From positions 40,844,498-40,908,497 of the forward strand of contig OX421492.1 in assembly GCA_949126835.1 (NCBI GenBank): a DNA stretch of 64,000 bases. Reading direction: 5' to 3'. Under the pieces are notes generated by a model. It worked only from the letters and a program-made list of their open reading frames with translations. It searched no databases and was not told the origin of the DNA. Below are positions 1-11,600 of this stretch, one piece after another. Position numbers and translations under genes: made by a program. How positions within the stretch are numbered: the stretch's first letter is position 1; each line of letters starts with the position of its first letter. Origin of the DNA: Anisus vortex (lineage: Eukaryota; Mollusca; Gastropoda; Planorbidae).

Positions 1-3000
1 ACTTTCACTTCTAGCTGAGTGTGCAATTTGAACAATCTACTGCATTCTAATGAAAAGTTTATATTTACTGGCCCTTCAGTATCCACACCAGCAACAATAT
101 CAACGTCAATGAATTCCATGTTTACAAAACAATCAGCATTGTTCACATGTGCCGCGGCCACCGTGCTGGGTCCGTTGCTATCTAAGCTTGATGATAAGCA
201 GTTGTCTAATAGCTGTTGGAAAACCCACCGCCTGTAAAAGAAGGATTTTTACCTATAAGTAATGGTTGCAGGGAAACATCTAACACCTATTAGCTATAGG
301 TAATAAGCAGCAAGAAAACATCTAAAACCTTTTAGCTATAGGTAATAAGTAGCAGGAAAACAACTACCTGTAACACCTTTTTAGCTATAGGTAATAAGAA
401 GCAGGAAAACATCTAGCACCTTTTAGCTATAGGTAATAAGATGCATTGTTAAATTTGCTTACCTTTAATGTGTCAAAAAAATAATTTTAGACAACTTCAA
501 AGCAAACCATTAACATTTTTCATCTTAGTATATAAACAGGTATTTTAACATAACCAAACTGAGAATGGGAAAATTCATTAGCTATGCATCCACTGTCACT
601 GTGTAACCTGATGTTTAATATTTTAACCCAAAAAAAATCAAATAGATGCACTGTAGCACTGTGATTTAATTCCCACATTCCTGGCCAAATGGTTTTAACA
701 TGGAGTATGTAGGATATCCAATTTATTAAGATGAAAACTGAAACTCTTTAAGTTTAACCCTTTTTTTTTTATTTCAAAGTGAATCATACTTTTACATTCA
801 CCCATTAAAACTTACTGTAACAGACGGCTACTTAGAGCCGTAGTGAAACTAAAGTTTAGAAACCAACAAATTTATAACAACACAGACAAACCAAAGAAGA
901 ACTCCCTTAGGGTGATTAACTGAACCCCTTGATAATTTGTTGTGGATATTAAGGAAATAAAAAGTAAAACTGATTATTTGTTTCATTTAGTCTCTAAAGA
1001 AAGCATTGCTCTTGTAATGCCAGAAATTATTTAATGGTAACTAAAATGCATTTAATTGTCTTGTACAATCATTGCAGATACCTGGTATCTATTTTGTTCA
1101 TTAAAATAAAACTTTACACTATATAAGTTTTTTTTTAAATTAATTTAACAAGACAAAAACTATATCTTTGAATAGGAACATGAATTTCTTTATAAAGTAA
1201 AAATTGCTTACTATTTAAAAAAATCACAAGCAATGAAATGTTACCTAATTATTTTACCTGTGAATAAAAGTCTCAGCACTCTTCGGATGTTTAGTAAGTA
1301 CCAAAGCTCCAAAGCTGAGATCATCTGATAGATTAAGATAACTGCTTTCAATAAGCTCTTTCCTAAAACACCAGACGAAAGAATTAAAGATTGGGTGAGG
1401 TTTATATAAAGACTAGATTATTAGCTGGTAAATCAAATCTGAATCTAAAGTCATCCAAGACTCACACTATTTGTAAACATGATATTTAGAGAGAAAAGTT
1501 TTAGTTGTAAATGTATATACAGTGAAATGTCAGTGGTACCGCGGGCTACGAACGCCCCAGGTCACAAACAATTCGGATTAGAACAACAACTTTGAACATG
1601 TTTTGTTTCAGGTAATGAACAGTGCCTCGGGTTACAAATAAAGGCAAAAACGGAGAGCAAGGTTTAACGTTGGAGATAAATTATCACATACAATACAAAT
1701 ATAGAGAACGCAGTACTAACATCTCTTAGCAAAAAAATGTCCTTGACTTGGTAGTTTCTGGTGCAGAAAAGATTTCAAGTCAGCTGCCAAGAATCAGCGA
1801 CTAAAAAACATTGAAACTAATTATTCTGAATAGCAAAAAAAAGTGTTAAAAAAGATAGAGCTACCGTATATACTCGCGTATACATCACACTTTTTTTTAC
1901 CGAAAATTTTGACAAAAAGTAGGAGTGCGACTTATCGACACTGTTTTTGAAAAGTTTGAAAAACATCACTACTCTATCACAAAGTTTCCCATATAACCCG
2001 TTTAGTTGACTGTAGTGATGTAGAATTACTAGGATATGAGTAGGCCTACATTTTACATTAAGAAAACTTTCGTAGGTGTAAATATACTATCTTTATATAA
2101 CTGAAATTGAAATTGACAAATATTTTAGGTTTTCAAACCCCTCTTCCTCCAATCCCTTTCCTTTTGAACTTTTGTATTGCCGAAACATAGCGTTAGGCAA
2201 AATTTTTCATAGGCCTATTGAAAGCAAATTACAGTATGGAAAGAATCGTAACTGTGTGAAAACCCATCTAGGCCTATAATGTAGGTGTAAGCTTGTAGAC
2301 TAGTAGCTTAAGATGCGTTCTATTTAGAAAAAATGGCCTATAGGCTATATAGCCTACTAATAAGGCATTGTTAAGCATTCAGAGAAATCAGCGCCATGTC
2401 TAAGCAATGTTTCCAAAACAACCATCGGTCAATTGACAAAGGAATTTTTTTGTTTAATCTATATAGAAATAATGCATAGAATGACATTTTTCATTAGTTG
2501 CATGTAAGAGTTGAAAAAAAAAAACAGTCGGCACAGTCACGTTTGAAATCATATCAATCAATAAAAAAGAATGATTCTTTCACCTTGAAATGGATTGTCC
2601 CTATTTCATAGATTTCTATGTTTTGGGCTACAAATGTTACAAACCGAGTTCTGGAATGAAGAGTTTGTAACCTAAGGTACCACTATATAGGCTAATTGTT
2701 TTGTTTGTGTTTTTCACCTAATATTCCAAGCTGTATAGTTGTCTGGATTGAAGAGAAGCACTGCTTTTGTTAAATTTAAAATCTCTGCAGGATCTGAAGA
2801 TGAAATGCACCAGATATATTTAAACCTATTATGAATATTTTATTAAGATTTTCAGGACAGCAACATAAATAATTTTTTGCAACAATGCTATATTATTATC
2901 AATAAATTTTAATATTGATATAGTTACATATGTTATTCAATAATAAATAAGTGCTTATCTGAGTATTACATGCTTTCATTATGGTTATGATAAAATAAAT

Positions 3001-6000
3001 GGTCTTTTAGTTACGGCTATTAAGTAGTATAGGCCTACAAAACTAAAACATCTAGTCATTGATACCATTGACCTATCTTTTACTACGGCCTATAACAAGG
3101 GTGGGAAAATTGTGGCTGTCATTAAAATTGGAAATCCATTTTTTTATATTATTTTTTAACTTTAATTTACAAATCTTGTAAAATTGACTTAGCAAGTATA
3201 AAATTTAATTATAGTGTTTAAGTCATAGGCCTCTATAGTTGCTTAGCTATTATGTCTTCTGTTAAATTGGTTAATAAATTGGACTATACTTGCATTTTTT
3301 AAATGTCAAACTTAGTTTTATTTTTTTTATATTATTAAAATGAATTTTGAAATAACCGTTGACTATTGTTTTTTTTTTCCATAAATTATATTTTTCTTTT
3401 AAACGTTTACTTCACCTAGCATTTAAGGCTTGTTAAACCATATTAAGTAAATTCAAATTTAAATTTGAGTTTTTGATCCTATTCACCTTTGATGTGGCAT
3501 TTTACAATAGGTAGAAAACAGAAATGCAGCTCAGATTAATTGACCTCATGTGTGCCACCCATAGCCTATAACTAAAGCAGTGTCTACTTGTCCAGCAACC
3601 GGTCGTAAATAGTAAAGCAGATATTGTTCCGGCGGTCATGTCATGTGACTCCGGACGACATGCGCAGGCAATATTTTTCTGACAGACCTTACAGAAAACA
3701 GAAGTCTGCTGTCCAAAAAGCGGGAAATGATATATAGCAGGCATTCTCATTAGACGTTAAAATTAGATTTTTCTACCTCTCAGCTAAAACCATTTAGATA
3801 ACCCTAAGCTTAGGTTACTATTTTTTTTAATATTAAAGAACTAAAAGATATGTTAATTAGATATTGTAAATGTTCGGTAAATATTATATTAGTCATTAAG
3901 AAAGTTTCAATGCAGCAATAACTGTTTGTAGGTCTAACAAAAATTTCAATTTAAAAATGTGGCATGCATTGGAATTGTGTTATTGGCGTAAATCCGCGTA
4001 AAAAATTTTCTACACAACCAATGAAAAAACACATTTCATAATCAATAAATTAGAATAATTTTTCTACAAGATGAACTTTTTTTTAATCAGTTTAGCTGAT
4101 ACTGATACATAAACAGTATTGTTTTTTGTTCATATATGATAATATGACCCATCATTTAGTCACCTAAAGCCATTGGCCTTACTACATTATGTCATCATGA
4201 GCAAATACAAAGTGTTTTATCATAGGCTACATTATAATTCTTTAAACTTGATAAAGAACTAACAATAATTTGGTAATTTCAGTAATTTCAATTGTGATTA
4301 TATTTCTTTCATTAAAACCTCTTGTTTTTGTATTTTAAAATCTTTCTAATCAATAGCCATCAGTCATATCACATGGCTTTATTACCATTACCAGACAATA
4401 ATCTTGGGATAAAAATCATCCGTTCGCGGGACATGTAGACACTTTGATAGCTAAACGGCTAAGTGTAAAAGGTCTTCTATGTTCTATACTATCTATGTCG
4501 TCTATGTCTATACAATTACAGTATTTACAGCTTCTACTTCTATAATATATTTACAATATTATTAGCATTTACCTATAAATTTTACAGAGGGATCCTGATG
4601 TCTCCATCCAAATAGCTTACTGGCTACATACTTCAGTAATACTTTAACTGCCCAGGCTTCCACACCTAGTTTGTGTTCTTGTATTATAAATGGACTTCTG
4701 TTGTGTGTGGGTTCAAGAACAGGCAAAATGTCATATTCATCTCTAAAGAATTGAAAAAAAAAAGTATTTTTTTTTTAAAAATAAACCATATGACTAGACA
4801 TATGATCATATTAGCGACTTCAATAAAAAATTCATATTAAGAATTTAGCCTAAAAACCTACACTGTTAGATAGAACTAGATGAGATCTTTTAAATGACAC
4901 CTCATTTGTATTTTTAGGTCAACAGGGAGGGGAGATATAAATTTTTTAGCGCTTGGAAATAAGGTGTTTTTTAAAGAAGAGAAACCCAGCCATTTTTGTG
5001 ATTTAAGTTTTTTGTAACCTTTGCACCGGAAGTAGATTAATTCACTTTTAATATAGCACTGATCTATGTATTTTATGTAAATGTAAGTTTTTTATATATT
5101 TCTTTTTTCGTAAAAACTTTTTGGCGGATCGGCAAACATTGTATTTCTTTTATTAATAATATTTCTTATATATAAAGCGTTTTTTTTTTTCAATAAACGT
5201 GGCTAACATTTCTTCATGTTTTTGCATTTAGTGTTGTATTTTGTTGTTTTTTAATTATGTTTTTGTGGGTCTTAAAAATACGATATGATTTAAACACAAG
5301 ATTAATATTGAAGACATGTTGTCACCCTCTTGAAACCTTAACTTTAACAATATAACTGTTAGTCTAATTGTCTACACTACTTAAAAATTCAAAACTTTTT
5401 TATTTCTAATCCGATTTTAATAAATGATATACCATTGGAATCCTCTTTTCAAGCCCTTTCCAGTGATAAATAATACCGGTATCAGACCTGCCAACGTACC
5501 AAGAAAAAAAATCTGTATTTGGGGGGGGGGGGGGGGGGGGGGGGAAGAGTGCGTGCGCGCACAAGTTCTGTAGGCTTATTTTCAATTAGAAAGAATATAA
5601 CTAGTATTGTTAGTTATTAATGTCAATGTAATTAGTTTTGTTTTAATTAATATCTGTGTATTCAACTTTAAAGAAAATCAATAGGTCAAGTTAAAAAGCT
5701 AAAAACTGTTAATACAGGCTCTAGGTCTATACTATAGCCTAGCCTATAGTTAGTCTATAGTATTATAGTCAATAGCCTAGTAGAAGGCCTAAATAGTAAT
5801 AGTAACTAGTAGACTTACTAAAAATGCTAGTAGCAGGCCTTAACATATTTATACCGTATATGGCCTATACTCCCATACCTATTTAACCTAGTACTAGATA
5901 ATTGAGCAACATGATAGGCTAAATATGCTTATGCTATAGGCTAGGCCCCAGGCCTAGGTATTTTTTATACAATATTTTCCGTAGTTACTTTGGCTAAAAA

Positions 6001-7368
6001 AATGTATTTTTCCTTATTATAGTAGTAGGCCTATTCCTAATTTGTTTTTCAATGGTCAGTATAAGAGTAATATGCGTTTACATTTATAGTAAAGAAATGT
6101 AAGCCTAGAGTCTAGAGCTAAAAATTTATCGCTTTCCAAGAAAATCTGATGTCACGCAAAATTGTATTTTTTACAAAAGCGAATACCGGTAATTCGGTAG
6201 GCTTAATCATTAATATGGCTAGTTTATATGAATATGGCATTGCATCGGTAGGCCTAGACCTAGAGATTCGGTGTTGTTGTTTTTTTTTGTTTTTTTATAT
6301 CAGATTATTTTTGAAATCGCTACATTTTTTTTATGAAAATAAGTTGTAATGGGACTTTGGCACCATGGAAAACGTTTCGTAAAAACCAGGTTTGGCTATC
6401 AAAATATTAGCCTAGGCCTACGGTATAATGAAAAATAACTGAAGTGGCTTTACTATCGACAGTCCGGACGGAAAAAAAATAAAAATAAAAAATTGCCCAA
6501 AATCGGAATTTTAAGGGCTTTGTCGGAATGTCGGAATGAGGGGTGAAAAATCCGATTAATTCCGAGAAAATCGGAAGGGTTGGCAGGTCTGCGGTATATA
6601 AAAAGGAATTATTCATTCATTTTAAACTTAATAAAACTAGCAGAAGACGTTTGCTTTAACAAAGTTGCGATTACACTTTTTAATGTTTTCTATAAATAAA
6701 CAAAGTAGCGGAACGGAAGTTGTCGGTTGACAAAAATGTTCTAATAAACATAGACAGTGACTGCTCTAAAAAATTCATAACTAAATCAGGCATGATCAGG
6801 CATTAATGAAATTAGTAAATTAATTGAGTATAGATAATATATTTTATCAAATAAGATTAACTATTTCCGCTTATGAACGCTTTATATTAATTTTAGCACT
6901 TTAAACTTACCTTGTTAATGAATCCTAATTTTTTATGAAAAAAACGATCTTAACATAAAATTAATGACACAGTTTAGAAAAGTTATTTTTTTTTAATCAA
7001 TTGATGTGTGGATGTTTGTGGTTTGACTTAAATACTCAGTTCTATGGTCCATTGTGTTAGACTATATTTTAACAGACGCCATTAAATGTGTTGCAAAAAT
7101 TACATGGCTATAAATTGACCCCATTTGACATGCGCGGAACAGCGATATTGAAGTGTCTAATCATATTATTGTAATATAAAATATAGGCGAATTTACAGAC
7201 TCATAGATTCATAGGTCATAGATATTTTCGCGTAGCTAAGACTAAGTTAGTGCTAGACTAAGGTTAGAGTGCTAGTTTTTTTAATCGTAATTTTTTTTAC
7301 ATGTTTGGATCCCTTTTAAATACGTTGTTAAGATCAGCAAATAACCGAGGACCTCTGGTATCCGCCAT
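1..7368 (-). CDS. PTAR1: PTAR1 (protein prenyltransferase alpha subunit repeat-containing protein 1), 5' part, partial
   Basis: Minus-strand gene cut by the window start. Five coding exons join in phase: 7301-7368, 4573-4742, 2718-2793, 1258-1362 and 1-231. Each boundary has AG acceptor and GT donor. The start ATG is the complement of 7366-7368 and opens with MADTRGPRLFADLNNVFKRDP. Exon 2 reads NRSPFIIQEHKLGVEAW, exon 3 NPDNYTAWNIR, and exons 4-5 join as PKSAETFIHRRWVFQQ. These match the N-terminal half of vertebrate PTAR1 as I remember it (NRSP...NKLGVE, LLNPDFTTAWNVRKEL, FPKSPETWIHRRWVLQQL). About 216 of roughly 400 residues are present. The family carries helical repeats of the farnesyl/geranylgeranyl transferase alpha subunit; human PTAR1 is the alpha subunit of geranylgeranyltransferase type III. 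Each single exon is short, so the gene is easy to miss. The rest lies left of the window. Confidence 0.9.
240..442. repeat. Short tandem repeat in PTAR1 intron 4
   Basis: About four imperfect copies of a 45-58 bp unit built around TTAGCTATAGGTAATAAG and GCAGGAAAACATCTA. The repeat starts just outside the exon 5 acceptor. The rest of intron 4 (443-1257) is AT-rich and shows nothing else I can name. Confidence 0.7.
1531..2685. mobile_element. pogo/Tigger-like non-autonomous DNA transposon (PTAR1 intron 3)
   Basis: The ends are imperfect inverted repeats: CAGTGGTACCGCGGGCTACG on the left and, reverse-complemented, TAGTGGTACCTTAGGTTACA on the right. Motifs such as CCTCGGGTTACAAA recur inside the left end. 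This style resembles pogo/Tigger ends as I remember them. The expected TA target duplication is clear only on the right. The right end stops about 30 bp short of PTAR1 exon 3. No transposase frame survives. Near 1862-1945 is a nested piece starting ACCGTATATACTCGCG, which looks like one end of a second, truncated MITE. Confidence 0.6.
5483..6591. mobile_element. TIR DNA element with 6-bp target duplication (PTAR1 intron 1)
   Basis: The left end reads CAGACCTGCCAAC and the right end, reverse-complemented, reads the same 13 bases. The flanks carry the direct repeat CGGTAT (5477-5482 and 6592-6597). A 24-base G run (5521-5544) lies next to the left end. The interior is AT-rich with many AGGCCTA motifs and no convincing frame. 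The superfamily is not assigned: a 6-bp duplication is unusual for hAT (8 bp) and would fit Dada-like elements. The remainder of intron 1 (4743-5482, 6592-7300) shows no other recognisable element. Confidence 0.6.
7301..7368 (-). promoter_or_regulatory. PTAR1: PTAR1 first coding exon with YY1-like motif over the start codon
   Basis: On the minus strand the start context is CAATATGGCGG. This fits the YY1 core AANATGGCGG, which in many animal housekeeping genes overlaps the initiator ATG. The exon has 22 codons plus two bases and ends at a GTAAAA donor. The next exon supplies the third base and the joined reading is ...NIDEYDI, in line with human HIDEIG. The YY1 role is inferred from the motif only. 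Confidence 0.55.
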
Positions 7369-7544
7369 ATTGTTCCCTAATGAAGGTCATGTGACTAATC
7401 AGCTGTGTTGACAAATTCTAGTCACTAATCTATATAAATTCAATGCAATTGAAACCCACACATAAATCCTAAAAAAAATAATTAATATGCTACGTATATT
7501 AATACAAATTAACTTTGAAATAATATAATATAGAAAAATATTAC

Positions 7545-7736
7545 GTGTAGCGCTGGTCCAGCGGTTAGATCACCGGACTGTCAACCAAAAAACCAACAGA
7601 CAGGTCGCGGGTTCTATCCCTGGCAGAGACCCTGCCACCGACGGACCTATCGCCCTGCAGGAGTTTTGGGACCAGTGGACGTAATAATCATGTGTCTAGA
7701 AGGAACGTCTGTAAACTTATAAGAAACCTATAAGGG
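7545..7736 (+). mobile_element. tRNA-derived SINE in the PTAR1-UHRF1 intergenic region
   Basis: The head is tRNA-like: an A-box-like region in GGTCCAGCGGTTAGATCACC and a B box GGGTTCTATCCC at 7609-7620, with the usual spacing. The body is followed by a tail, GGACGTAATAATC...AGAAGGAACGTCTGTAA. That tail closely matches the 3' end of the LINE fragment at 9455-9720. Shared tails are typical of SINEs mobilised by a partner LINE. The SINE lies between the two divergent gene starts. Confidence 0.75.
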
Positions 7737-7737
7737 T

Positions 7738-8031
7738 CAGGGCCGGCTCGTCCATACAGGCAACCGCCTAGGGCGCAACATTTTGGGGGGGGGGGGGGCG
7801 CATAATTGAAGATTTTTTTTAATTTTGGGACAGTTTAGTAGCCTACTTCTGTGCCTCTGTGCGCTACTAGTAACTAGCATAGGCAGACTAATTACTAGTT
7901 CTTTGTTATAACAATTATTAACAAAAACACATTTCCGAGTTCCACACCCGACAGACCCAGCCGAAGGCACTTTAATGAGGGCGCAGAATTTGTTTTCGCC
8001 TAGGGCGTCAAAAACCCTTGAGTCGGTACTG
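7738..8031. mobile_element. hAT-like MITE remnant
   Basis: The left end CAGGGCCGGCTCGTCC and the reverse-complemented right end CAGTACCGACTCAAGG are similar but diverged. GCCTAGGGCG occurs near both ends in opposite order, as in the CAGGGCCGGC hAT-type MITEs of many animals. It holds a 14-base G run (7785-7798). No clear 8-bp target duplication remains. Confidence 0.5.
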
Positions 8032-8051
8032 TGTAGAGTGTAGGTGTAGAC

Positions 8052-8446
8052 CAGGGTCACCAGGGGTCGGGAACCTTGGCTCGCAAGCCAGATGTGGCTC
8101 TATTGATGGCTGCATCTGGTCGCAGACAAACGTTCAATTATAAAATAAAAATGTTTCTTTAGACTTCTTTGGTCTACAGTCTACATATTAATTGCATATC
8201 AATATTTCATTCTACAAATGAGCTAAAGTCTACTGCAGCTCAGAATCAGAAGTGGTAAAGGAGATAAACTCCGCTGATCTAAAAAAACAGAAAAATAGCA
8301 ACCCTGCATTCATTGTAATTAAAGGGAAATTTAGCCAACTTGAACTTTTAGTTTTATACATAATGTATGGCTCTCACATAATTACTTTTCAAAATATGTG
8401 GTGTCCAAGGCTCTCTCAGACAAAATTTAAAGGTTCCCGACCCCTG
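8052..8446. mobile_element. hAT MITE with perfect 8-bp target duplication
   Basis: The inverted ends are CAGGGGTCGGGAACC (from 8061) and its exact complement ending at 8446. The flanking duplication GTGTAGAC is perfect (8044-8051 and 8447-8454). Nine extra bases at the left (CAGGGTCAC) look like a partial copy of the terminus. The element is 395 bp, has no transposase, and ends about 110 bp before the E2F-like site of UHRF1. Confidence 0.85.
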
Positions 8447-8561
8447 GTGTAGACAGTATATAGGCCTATAGAGTTTTGAGTGTGTGATAAATTTAATTTG
8501 GTATTGAATGGACGAAGTAGTCGACCAAAACATGTAATCGATTACTCTTCTTTTCCCCTAC

Positions 8562-8570
8562 TTTCCCGCC
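8562..8570 (+). promoter_or_regulatory. E2F-type site upstream of UHRF1
   Basis: TTTCCCGCC matches the E2F consensus (TTTSSCGC) and lies about 100 bp before the UHRF1 start codon. Vertebrate UHRF1 is an E2F-controlled S-phase gene, so the site is where a regulator would be expected. Binding is inferred. Confidence 0.55.
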
Positions 8571-8669
8571 ATCTCCTTCTTGTGAAGTAAAGGACGGTGG
8601 ACCAGAATAACATTATTTAAAAGGCCTATCATTATTTTTTATTTCTAAGTATACAAGTAAAAAGGGAAA

Positions 8670-11600
8670 ATGTGGATTCAAGTTAGATCAATAAGTGGAA
8701 GTAAAACTGTTCGCATAGACAATTTGAGTAAATTAACGAAAATTGAAGAACTGCGAAAACGATTAATTGAACCTTTTGAAGCTGAGCCTGAAAAGCAGCG
8801 TCTGTTTTTTCGTGGCAAACAGGTAGGCCTACTTACTACTTGTTTTGTAGACTCCTGGCTTAGCTTAGATTAGTTAGATAAAGGCTTAGTAGTGCTTAGT
8901 GTTAGATTTAATTTTTTGGGTAATAAAATTGAATGAAAATATTTTTTTATCTTGCAGTACATTTTATTTACAAAGCCTAGGCCCTAGAGCCAGCTGCCAT
9001 GGCGTAGCCAAAATTGTAGGCCTACAAATTTAGGGCCAAAATTTATTTAGCCAAACTTTTAAATTCATTGCAGTGTAAGTGTTATAAGACTTATACTTTT
9101 AGTAAGTTATAGTTAAGTAGTTAGGCCTACTAACTAATTAGGCTACTGTTACTTACTGGCTTTACTCAGACTCTGAGACTGTACTGGACTGTTAAAGTAG
9201 GTTAGTGGGCCTACTTACCTACTACTACTACTACTACATAATATTTTTTTAATAATAATTTTTATTTAATATAAACTACTTACTACTAATGGTAACTATT
9301 ACAGTTACAGTAGGCCTATAGTATAGTACTATAACTATATCACACTTTGTAACAGTAAGCTAGTGTTTAAAGCAGTTTAGCAGTGCTGTGGAGTCAGTCG
9401 ATATAAATGTTCCGGCTCCTCAGTTTTTTGTACTTCTGACTCCTCTCTATTAATATGCGAATGTATTTTATAGAAAAAAAACACAAAAACACTTTCCTTG
9501 TCCCTTATGCGAGAACAAATGCTTATAAGTACTCTTTCTTCCCGAGTGGCATTCGGGCATGGAATGGGTTGCCTGAACAAACCAGGAAAACCAGTAACTT
9601 AACATCATTTAAAACATTAATAAAAATGCAAGACTAGACCCGGACCACGGATGAGCATAGGACGCAATAATTTTTTTTATAGAAGGAGCGTCTGTAATGT
9701 ATAAAAGATAAGGAAAGAAAGGCAATAATACATGTCATCACAGATGATCACAGGACTACTGGCTGGTAAGCCAACATTGTATAGGTATAGGCTACTGTAT
9801 TGAACAGTTCAAAGTTTAAGTCATTAGTCTCATTAGCCTAATTATAACTTTTTGTGAATTGGGACATTTAAACTTGCTCTTTTTAAAATTCGAATCTAAA
9901 TTTAGTCGGAGTCAGGGGAAGCCTATGTTCTTTACTTTTCTTTGCTGCTCTTTTAACTTCCGCGATAAGGCGAAGTCTGCCCTCTACAGCATTTATACCA
10001 GTGTGTAGGGTACTTCTCCAACTACTTCTGTTCTGAGCCAGGTTCTCCCAGTTTCCGACCTTTACATCAATATATATATTATATATTTGCATATATATAT
10101 AATATGTGTAATTATAGGTGCAGATGCTGATGCTTCAATGGATTTTTATCAGCTAGGTTTTTTTAATGTTTAAAATCTCTAATTTCAGATGGAAGATGGC
10201 CATTCACTATTTGATTACGATGTTGGATTAAATGATCTCATTCAGATACTTGTTAGAAAAAATCTCTCCCTTCCTGATGAAAAAACTGATTCAGAACAAA
10301 AGACTAGTCAAGATGATATTGTTGCTGATGATGGTAGTCATTCAGATAAAGAAAATAATGAGGTCTGTATACTTCCTTGAAGACAGTTTTATTTTATCAC
10401 CAAGCTGCTGAGTTTGTTGTTATACGCACATACCTAAAGATTGTGACAAAAGTAAATAGTGATTTACTCAAATATGTTGAATATGGACCTTATCAGGTTT
10501 TCCAAATTTACACTGCACCATGTTGTTTTGGAACTAGAAATGAATATATTAAACAAAAAAAATCAATGAATAAATGCAGTAAATTGTAACTAAGTGTCCA
10601 TTTACTAAACAGTGTGACATATATATGCATTCTTTGTTAATATCATTATATATTTTTTTTGCCCCTGAGACACTAGTAAAATGTGAAATGAATTTATATT
10701 TTATCACCAGCCTGAAGGAGCATCTTCAAGTGCTTCTGACATTTCCCAGACAAGTACATATAAGGTACATACAACTTTCTATTTGGTATTCAAAGTAATG
10801 ATATTAAATACAAAATAAGCTGACTTGATTACTTGCAGTGATAACTTAATTAGCTATTAGGATTTGAAATCTTCATTGTTGAAATGTATTGCTACACCTT
10901 TTTTTTCAACGAAGATAGGTGATATTGTTGATGCTATGAATGTAACAATGGGAGCCTGGTTTGAAGCCAAGATAGTTAAAGTGGAAGCAGGCATAGATGC
11001 AGAGATTCAAGAGCGCTTGTCTGAAAATAAGGAACTGTCCAAGAGTGATGAAAATGACAATAGTAGAAGTAGCCCCAATGGGTTAGCAACTTCAGATGGT
11101 TATACTTACCACATATATTTTGAAAAGTAAGTCTTCAGAATTGATATATTAATTTACACCCAAATATCAATGATAATAACAAGCTAAAAAATGTTAGGAA
11201 AATTTGTGAAAACTGACTTGCTTTTTCTAGTTTGGGTAAACTGACTTGCTTTTTCTAGTTTGGAAAAAACTGACCTGATTTTTCTAGTTTGGGAAAAACT
11301 GTCCAAAGTTTTGGGACACTTGGGAATTTCACTAAGATGTGCAAAGCATTGTGAAAAATTTGAGCTACCTTTTTACACCACCAGAATTGATGAACTCTGA
11401 TTACTTGGGGTGATAGGTTATTCATCCCTTAGAACCCTGGATATTAACTCTGCCATTTTGCATAATGCATCTTTGTCTCAATAGTTTGCACTCTAATGCA
11501 TCTTTGTCTCAGTAGTTTCCATTCTAATGCACATCTCTGTCTCAGTAGTTTGCATCTTTAGTCTCAGTAGTTTGCATTCTAATGCATCTTTGTCTCAGTA

